DNA from: Rubrivivax sp.
GTDB lineage: Bacteria; Pseudomonadota; Gammaproteobacteria; Burkholderiales; Burkholderiaceae_C
Direction: 5' to 3'
Assembly: GCA_020852865.1 (NCBI GenBank)
Contig: JADYZZ010000002.1
Location: 1-42,952, forward strand
DNA: 42,952 bases
A program made the position numbers and the translations under genes. The notes beneath the pieces were generated by a model. The model saw only the letters and a list, made by a program, of their open reading frames with translations. It did not search any database and was not told the origin of the DNA. Shown one piece after another: positions 35,480 through 42,952 of this stretch (positions are counted from its first letter, which is position 1; every line of letters starts with the position of its first letter).

Positions 35480-36874
35480 TCAGCCGCGCACCCAGGTGGT
35501 GCCCTGTGCGCTGTCCTTCAGCACGACGCCCTGTGCGCCCAGTTCATCGCGGATGCGGTCGGCAAGCGCGAAATCGCGCGCCTTCTTGGCCGCGGCGCGC
35601 GCGGCGATAAGCTCTTCGATCGCCGCGGCCTCGAGCGCGGCGCCCGGCACGCAGCCCTGCAGATACGCGCGCGGCTCCTGCTGCAGCACGCCCAGCACGC
35701 CGCCGAGTGCCCTGAGCAGCGCGGCGTCCTCGCGCCGGCCGCGGTTGACCTCGCCCGCCAGTTCGAACAGCACCGCCAGTGCCGCCGGCGTGTTGAAGTC
35801 GTCGTCCATTGCGGCCTTGAAGGCGGCGGCGCGCGGCTCGCTCCAGTCGACCGTGCCCGGCGCCGGCACCTCGCCGGCCGCCTGCAGCGTGCCATACAGG
35901 CGCCGCAGCGCCGTGCGCGCCTCCTCGAGGACCTGGTCGCTGAAATTGAACGGACTGCGGTAATGCGTGCGCAGCATGAAGAAGCGCAGCGCCTCCCCGT
36001 CGTACCGCTGCAGGATGTCGGCGATGGTGAAGAAGTTGCCGAGCGACTTCGACATCTTCTCGTTGTCGATGTTCAGGAAGCCGTTGTGCAGCCAGTAGCG
36101 CACGAAGCCCGGTCCTTCGGGCCCCTGGGCACCCTCGCTCTGCGCGATCTCGTTCTCGTGGTGCGGGAACTGCAGGTCCTGGCCGCCGCCGTGGATGTCG
36201 AAGGGCTCGCCGAGCAGCGCGCAGCTCATCGCCGAGCACTCGATGTGCCAGCCCGGACGCCCTTCGCCGAAGCGGCTGGGCCAGCGCGCGTCGGCCGGCT
36301 CGTCGGGCTTAGCCGCCTTCCACAGCACGAAGTCGAGGGGATCGTCCTTGTCGCCGGGCGTCGCCACGCGCTCGCCGGCGCGCAACTCGTCGAGGCTCTT
36401 GCCCGAGAGCCTGCCGTAGGGCGCAAAGCGCCGCACCGCGTAGTTCACGTCGCCGCCCGCCGCGCGGTAGGCCAGGCCGCGTTCCTCGAGCCGGTCGATG
36501 AGCGCGAGCATCTGCGGCACGTACTCGGTGGCGCGCGGCTCGTGCGTGGGCACGAGCAGGCCGAGCGCGCCCAGGTCGCGGTGCATGGCCGCGATCATCT
36601 CGTCGGTCAGGGTCCGGATCGCGACGCCGCGCTCGAGCGCGCGCTTGATGATCTTGTCGTCGATGTCGGTGATGTTGCGCACGTAGGTGACGCGCCAGCC
36701 GCTGGCCAGCAGCCAGCGGTAGATGACGTCGAACGCGAGCATCATGCGCGCGTGCCCGAGGTGGCACAGGTCGTAGACCGTGATGCCGCAGACGTACATG
36801 CGCACCTGCCCCGGCTCGAGCGGGACGAACTCCTCCAGACGACGCGTGAGTGTGTTGTGGATGCGTAGCGGCAT
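35480..36874 (-). CDS. cysS: Cysteinyl-tRNA synthetase
   Basis: A 464-residue class Ia synthetase. The HIGH motif is H38-L-G-H41 and the second signature KMSKSLGN is intact. Zinc ligands are C29 in YVCGITVYD, the Cys of WHIECSAMS and the His/Glu of [12 protein letters not shown]. Length is normal. The ATG at 36874 gives the family start [12 protein letters not shown]; the open frame continues upstream to 37525 on the opposite strand of ppiA, but that is only a shadow. It diverges from ppiA. Confidence 0.97.
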   Translation of the reverse strand: MPLRIHNTLTRRLEEFVPLEPGQVRMYVCGITVYDLCHLGHARMMLAFDVIYRWLLASGWRVTYVRNITDIDDKIIKRALERGVAIRTLTDEMIAAMHRDLGALGLLVPTHEPRATEYVPQMLALIDRLEERGLAYRAAGGDVNYAVRRFAPYGRLSGKSLDELRAGERVATPGDKDDPLDFVLWKAAKPDEPADARWPSRFGEGRPGWHIECSAMSCALLGEPFDIHGGGQDLQFPHHENEIAQSEGAQGPEGPGFVRYWLHNGFLNIDNEKMSKSLGNFFTIADILQRYDGEALRFFMLRTHYRSPFNFSDQVLEEARTALRRLYGTLQAAGEVPAPGTVDWSEPRAAAFKAAMDDDFNTPAALAVLFELAGEVNRGRREDAALLRALGGVLGVLQQEPRAYLQGCVPGAALEAAAIEELIAARAAAKKARDFALADRIRDELGAQGVVLKDSAQGTTWVRG

Positions 36875-37085
36875 GCGCGGCGCTGGAAGCGGCGTGCCGT
36901 CGATCCTCGATCCGCGGCACGCAGGGCATCGGTTGAATGCAGCGGGCAGTATAGCGGTGGGCCTCGGCCCCGCCCTCGCTGGGCACCGGCGTCGATGCCG
37001 GGCCAGGCCGCTTCGCAGCCGGGCGCCCGCGACGCCGCGAGAGCCCGTTAGACTGGCGGCCCCGCATTTTCCGGAACCCCTGCCC

Positions 37086-37667
37086 GTGACCCCCAAGTTC
37101 CCGAACTCCCGAATGCCGGGCACGCTGGCGGCCGCCGCGCTGGCCCTGGCGGCAGCGCTGCCGGCGGCAGCGCAGACCGTCCGCCTCGCCACCAGCGAGG
37201 GCGACATCGTCATCGAACTCGCGCGCGACAAGGCGCCCAAGACCGTCGACAACTTCCTCCAGTACGTCAGGAGCGGGCAGTACGACGGCACGATCTTCCA
37301 CCGCGTGATCCCGGGCTTCATGATCCAGGGCGGCGGCATGAAGCCCGACATGAGCGAGAAGCCCACGCGCGCGCCGATCCCGCTCGAGAGCCGCAACGGC
37401 CTGAGCAACCTGCGCGGCAGCGTCGCGATGGCGCGCACGATGGCGGCCGACTCGGCCACCGCGCAGTTTTTCATCAACGTCGTCGACAACGCCTTCCTCG
37501 ACCAGCCCGCCGCGCGCGACGGCAACGGCTACGCGGTGTTCGGCAAGGTCGTCTCCGGCATGGACGTGGTCGACAAGATCCGCGCCGTGCCGACCCAGAC
37601 CAAGGGCATGCACCAGAACGTGCCGGTGCAGCCGGTGATCATCAAGCAAGCCAGCGTGGAGAAGTGA
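37086..37667 (+). CDS. ppiA: Periplasmic peptidyl-prolyl cis-trans isomerase (cyclophilin A type)
   Basis: A 193-residue exported cyclophilin that speeds proline isomerisation during folding. A signal peptide ([18 protein letters not shown]) is followed by the cyclophilin domain with [13 protein letters not shown], the catalytic Arg in FHRV, and [14 protein letters not shown] chose GTG 37086, which gives a basic n-region; ATG 37113 would leave the signal peptide uncharged. Neither has a strong ribosome site. It is followed 1 base later by ppiB and diverges from cysS. Confidence 0.9.
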   Translation: MTPKFPNSRMPGTLAAAALALAAALPAAAQTVRLATSEGDIVIELARDKAPKTVDNFLQYVRSGQYDGTIFHRVIPGFMIQGGGMKPDMSEKPTRAPIPLESRNGLSNLRGSVAMARTMAADSATAQFFINVVDNAFLDQPAARDGNGYAVFGKVVSGMDVVDKIRAVPTQTKGMHQNVPVQPVIIKQASVEK

Positions 37668-37668
37668 C

Positions 37669-38172
37669 ATGACCAGGACCGTGCAGCTCGACACCAGCAA
37701 GGGCTCGCTGCGCATCGAGCTCGACGAGGCGGCCGCGCCCGCCTCGGTGGCCAACTTCCTGGCCTACGTCGGCAAGGGCCACTACGACGGCACGGTGTTC
37801 CACCGCGTCATCAAGGGCTTCATGGTGCAGGGCGGCGGCTTCGAGCCCGGCATGAAGCAAAGGCCGACGGCGGCGCCGATCCGCAACGAGGCCGCCAACG
37901 GCCTGAAGAACCGGCGCTACACGCTGGCCATGGCGCGCACCGGCGACCCGCATTCGGCCACTGCCCAGTTCTTCGTCAACACCGTCGACAACGGCTTCCT
38001 CGACTTCCGCTCCGAGTCGCCGCAGCGCTGGGGCTACGCGGTGTTCGGCCGCGTCGTCGCCGGCACCGAGGTCGTCGACGCCATCGAGGGCGTGGCCACC
38101 GGGCGCAAGGGCATGCACGACGACGTGCCGCTCGAGGACGTGCGTATCGAGCGCGCCTTCGAAGTGCAGTGA
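37669..38172 (+). CDS. ppiB: Cytoplasmic peptidyl-prolyl cis-trans isomerase (cyclophilin B)
   Basis: A 167-residue cyclophilin without a signal peptide. [21 protein letters not shown] and [18 protein letters not shown] form the active-site core, and [17 protein letters not shown] ends the domain. It closely resembles the upstream ppiA domain, so the pair probably arose by duplication, with one copy gaining or losing export. Its stop overlaps the lpxH GTG start. Confidence 0.95.
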   Translation: MTRTVQLDTSKGSLRIELDEAAAPASVANFLAYVGKGHYDGTVFHRVIKGFMVQGGGFEPGMKQRPTAAPIRNEAANGLKNRRYTLAMARTGDPHSATAQFFVNTVDNGFLDFRSESPQRWGYAVFGRVVAGTEVVDAIEGVATGRKGMHDDVPLEDVRIERAFEVQ

Positions 38173-38951
38173 TCGTGCCGGCGCTGCCGGACTTCTTCGC
38201 ATGCGACGCGCCGCCGGCCTGGCGCGCGCTCGATTTCATCTCCGACCTGCATCTGTCCGAGGCACTGCCGCGCACCTTCGCGGCCTGGCGGCAGCACCTG
38301 CTGGACACCGACGCGGACGCCGTCTTCATCCTCGGCGACCTGTTCGAGCTCTGGGTCGGCGACGACGCCCGCACCGAAGGCTTCGCGGCGCGCTGCGTGG
38401 CCGTGCTGACCGAGGCGGCACGCCGGCGCACGGTGGCCTTCATGGTCGGCAACCGCGACTTCCTGGTCGGTCAGGCGATGCGGCGCCAGGCCGGGTTCGT
38501 CGGCCTGCCCGACCCGACGCTGCTCGGCGCCTTCGGCCGCCGCATCGTGCTCACGCACGGCGACGCGCTGTGCCTGGCCGACCACGATTACCAGGCGTTC
38601 CGGCGCCAGGTGCGCTCGCCCGCCTGGCAGGCCGAGTTCCTTGCGCGGCCGCTCGCCGAGCGCTTCGAGACCGCCCGCGGGCTGCGGCAGGCGAGCGCGC
38701 AGCGACGGCGCTTCGACGGCGACGCGGCGCTCGACGTCGATGCCGCCGAGGCCCTGCGCTGGCTGCACGCCCGGGGTGCGGCCGCGATGGTGCACGGCCA
38801 CACGCACCGGCCGCGCAGCCACGAGCTCGCCCCCGGAGTGCAGCGCCACGTGCTTTCGGACTGGGACCTCGACGACACGCAGGCGCCGCGCGCCGAGGTG
38901 CTCCGGCTCACCGCCGCCGGCTTCGCGCGCATGCTGCCGCACGGCGCCTGA
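38169..38951 (+). CDS. lpxH: UDP-2,3-diacylglucosamine diphosphatase
   Basis: A 260-residue calcineurin-like phosphoesterase that makes lipid X in lipid A synthesis at the inner-membrane surface. Metal motifs are [49 protein letters not shown] and the final VHGHTHRP. The arrangement is LpxH rather than the distant LpxI or LpxG. Start is GTG 38169, overlapping the ppiB stop by 4 bases (GTGA). mtfA begins 2 bases after its stop. Confidence 0.95.
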   Translation: MIVPALPDFFACDAPPAWRALDFISDLHLSEALPRTFAAWRQHLLDTDADAVFILGDLFELWVGDDARTEGFAARCVAVLTEAARRRTVAFMVGNRDFLVGQAMRRQAGFVGLPDPTLLGAFGRRIVLTHGDALCLADHDYQAFRRQVRSPAWQAEFLARPLAERFETARGLRQASAQRRRFDGDAALDVDAAEALRWLHARGAAAMVHGHTHRPRSHELAPGVQRHVLSDWDLDDTQAPRAEVLRLTAAGFARMLPHGA

Positions 38952-38953
38952 AC

Positions 38954-39754
38954 ATGCTCGCCCGCTGGTGGCGCGGCTGGCAGGTGCGGCGCGACGACGC
39001 CGCCGCGGCGCGCCGCGCCGTGCCCGACGACCTCTGGCGCCGCACGCTCGTGCGCTACCCGTTCCTGCGCCGGCGCGATCGCGCCGACGAGGCTGCGCTG
39101 CGCCGCCTGGCCAGCCTCTTCCTCGACCGCAAGGAGTTCCACGCCGCCGGCGGCCTGCGCCTGGACAACGCGATGGTGGTGGCGATCGCGGCGCAGGCTG
39201 TGCTGCCCGTGCTGCGGCTGGGCCTGGCGCGCTACGACGGCTTCGTCGGCATCGTCGTGCATCCGGACCAGGTCGTGGCGCGGCGCGAGGTGGCCGACGA
39301 CGACGGTCTGGTGCACGAGTACGACGAGGTGCTCGTGGGCGAAGCGATGGCGGGCGGCCCGCTGATGCTGTCGTGGCGCGACGTGCGCGGGGCGGGCCGC
39401 AGCGCCGCGCAGGGCTGCAACGTCGTCATCCACGAATTCGCGCATGTGCTCGACCTGGCGGACGGCGCGGCCGACGGCGTGCCGCTGCTGCCGTCGGGGC
39501 TGACGCGCAAGGCGTGGCTCGCGGTTCTCGAGCCCGACTACGAGCGCTTCTGCGCACGCACCGAGCGCGGCGAGGAGACCGCACTCGACCCCTACGGTGC
39601 GAGCGCCATCGACGAGTTCTTCGCGGTGGCGAGCGAAGCCTTCTTCGTCGCGCCGCAGGCAATGCGCAGCGAGCACGCGGCGCTGTACGCGCTGTTCGTG
39701 CGCTACTACGGCCAGGACCCGGAGCAGGATTCGGCCCCGCAGCGGGGCCGCTGA
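38954..39754 (+). CDS. mtfA: MtfA-type zinc metallopeptidase
   Basis: A 266-residue M90-family peptidase. The zinc site H160-E-F-A-H164 is in NVVIHEFAHVLDLADG, and the downstream Glu of FAVASEAFF is the likely third ligand. In E. coli MtfA binds the repressor Mlc and so affects ptsG; whether a Mlc target exists here is unknown. It lies at the end of the ppiA-ppiB-lpxH run and converges on clpA with 17 bases between stops. Confidence 0.92.
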   Translation: MLARWWRGWQVRRDDAAAARRAVPDDLWRRTLVRYPFLRRRDRADEAALRRLASLFLDRKEFHAAGGLRLDNAMVVAIAAQAVLPVLRLGLARYDGFVGIVVHPDQVVARREVADDDGLVHEYDEVLVGEAMAGGPLMLSWRDVRGAGRSAAQGCNVVIHEFAHVLDLADGAADGVPLLPSGLTRKAWLAVLEPDYERFCARTERGEETALDPYGASAIDEFFAVASEAFFVAPQAMRSEHAALYALFVRYYGQDPEQDSAPQRGR

Positions 39755-39771
39755 CCCGTCGCCGCGCGCGC

Positions 39772-42080
<2,309 letters not shown>

Positions 42081-42084
<4 letters not shown>

Positions 42085-42443
42085 GCGGCCTCCATAATGC
42101 ACTGCAGCGGGTGGCCGTCGCGCCGGGCGGCGGTCAACACCAGTTCGACCTTCGTCGCGGCGATGTCCTTCGGATAGACGCCGCACACGCCACGGCCCTC
42201 GTGGTGGATCTTCAGCATGATGTGTGTCGCGGTGTCGATGTCGCGCTGGAAGTACTGCTGCAGAACCAGGACGACGAACTCCATCGGCGTGTAGTCGTCG
42301 TTCAGCATGACCACCTGATACAGCGAAGGCGGCCGCGTGCGCGCCACGCGCCGTTCCGCCACGAGCGCGCCCGCGCTGCCGTCGCGCCGCGGCTTGACGG
42401 AGGGGCGCTTGGGCGGCGGTGACGGCGGCGACTCGTCGGCCAT
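42081..42443 (-). CDS. clpS: ClpS adaptor (N-end rule)
   Basis: A 120-residue adaptor that delivers proteins with Leu, Phe, Tyr or Trp at the N-terminus to ClpAP. The core begins at about residue 40: [24 protein letters not shown] and the [24 protein letters not shown] block form the N-degron pocket and ClpA-binding face. The first 38 residues are a Pro/Arg/Lys-rich disordered arm, longer than in E. coli (106 residues in total). It lies upstream of clpA with a 4-base overlap. Confidence 0.96.
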
Positions 42444-42599
42444 GATTCATTCTATCGAGTTGCCCTGCGCCTGCACGGAACCAGTCCACGGCGCGCCGCG
42501 GTGCGGCGCCGGTCGGCGCGGCCGTGCAGCACGTCTCATTGACGCGGCGTCGTCGCGCGGTCGAGAATCGGCACCCTCAGTGCGGCCCCGGGGTGGATC

Positions 42600-42848
42600 A
42601 TGACAGTGGGCACCGTGAAGTGGTTCAACGACGCCAAGGGCTTCGGCTTCATCGCCCCCGAGGACGGCGGCGCCGAGGTATTCGCCCATTTCACCGCCGT
42701 GCAGATGGACGGATTTCGGACCCTGAAGCAGGGCAGCAAGGTCAGCTACGACCTGGTCAAGGGCCCCAAGGGCGACCTGGCCCAGAACATTCGCCCCGCC
42801 GACGGCGCCCAAGCGCCCGGCGCGCACGACCCGCGCCCGGCGCGCTGA
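42600..42848 (+). CDS. Cold-shock-domain protein
   Basis: An 82-residue single-stranded nucleic-acid chaperone. RNP1 is KGFGFI (residues 13-18) and RNP2 is VFAHF (27-31), where most CspA proteins have VFVHF or VFVHY. The cold-shock domain fills residues 3-66; a Pro/Ala-rich tail follows. It diverges from clpS with 156 bases between starts, an order also seen for E. coli cspD-clpS-clpA. Confidence 0.95.
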   Translation: MTVGTVKWFNDAKGFGFIAPEDGGAEVFAHFTAVQMDGFRTLKQGSKVSYDLVKGPKGDLAQNIRPADGAQAPGAHDPRPAR

Positions 42849-42931
42849 ACGCGCCGACACCGCGCCGCGGCGATCGGCGCAACGAGCAAGTCGTGCAACG
42901 ACCGCAGACGCCGGCAGGCGTCCCGGGCCGC

Positions 42932-42952
42932 TCACATATGGTCGATCATCAC
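42932..42952 (-). CDS. Possible C-terminal codons of a gene entering from the right (icd?)
   Basis: Reading the minus strand from the edge gives VMIDHM then TGA at 42934-42932. NADP-isocitrate dehydrogenases of Burkholderiales are often encoded beside the csp-clpS-clpA group and end with a short hydrophobic-acidic segment closing in Met. Six residues cannot establish identity. Confidence 0.25.
   Translation of the reverse strand: MMIDHM

Noticed and set aside
36309..37754. Long minus frame spanning cysS upstream region and ppiA
   Set aside because: Antisense to ppiA and out of frame in cysS; no motif.
42443..42460. TAGAAT hexamer implying a leaderless clpS mRNA
   Set aside because: It is correctly placed for a start at the ATG, but no minus-35 element is visible and a single hexamer is weak evidence.

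Overview
The window reads as a chromosomal segment of a high-GC betaproteobacterium, most likely order Burkholderiales. This rests on gene orders I know from that group: mltG-tmk-holB-pilZ-tatD; cysS, AlkA-type glycosylase, accA, tilS, lysC, tRNA-Ser(GCU); ppiA-ppiB-lpxH opposite cysS; clpA-clpS opposite a cold-shock gene. Third codon positions are strongly G/C. Genus cannot be fixed by eye. Most of the window is ordinary core genome.

Layout. 1-120: a 12-bp minisatellite running off the left edge. 243-2460: peroxide defence pair ahpC-ahpF. 2550-3515: ygfZ (minus). 3539-8219: a tightly packed operon mltG-tmk-holB-pilZ-tatD plus a periplasmic ankyrin protein. 8364-9668: three small poorly known genes, two of them (Excalibur-domain and CWC cysteine-rich) overlapping by 4 bases. 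9750-12459: fhs with a downstream WYL-type regulator (minus). 12528-17490: a marR / adaptor / RND pump operon with ATGA overlaps and no outer-membrane channel. 17608-18036: a small conserved protein of unknown role.

18046-30799, all minus strand, is the accessory part. In transcription order it holds a sulfatase, an M28-like peptidase, a TonB-dependent receptor, an ADP-ribosylglycohydrolase-fold enzyme, a type-B carboxylesterase, a GH5 endoglycoceramidase/steryl-glucosidase-like enzyme, a decayed PfkB-kinase-like reading frame and a GPH sugar-cation symporter. It lies directly beside the 3' end of tRNA-Ser(GCU). It looks like an uncharacterised uptake-and-dismantling locus for a sulfated, acylated or otherwise decorated glycoside, perhaps a glycolipid or steryl glycoside. 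It is the best candidate here for an undescribed system. The substrate is inference.

30950-36874 returns to the core block tRNA-Ser, lysC, tilS, accA, AlkA-like glycosylase, cysS (minus). A 275-bp element with long inverted ends sits between lysC and tilS, and its edge supplies the tilS stop codon. 37086-39754 holds ppiA, ppiB, lpxH and mtfA (plus); 39772-42443 clpA and clpS (minus); 42600-42848 a cold-shock protein (plus). The last bases may be the C-terminal codons of a minus-strand gene, possibly icd.

I saw no CRISPR array, integrase, transposase gene or rRNA. Starts were chosen from overlaps, Shine-Dalgarno sequences and family N-termini. All family assignments come from reading motifs, not from database searches.
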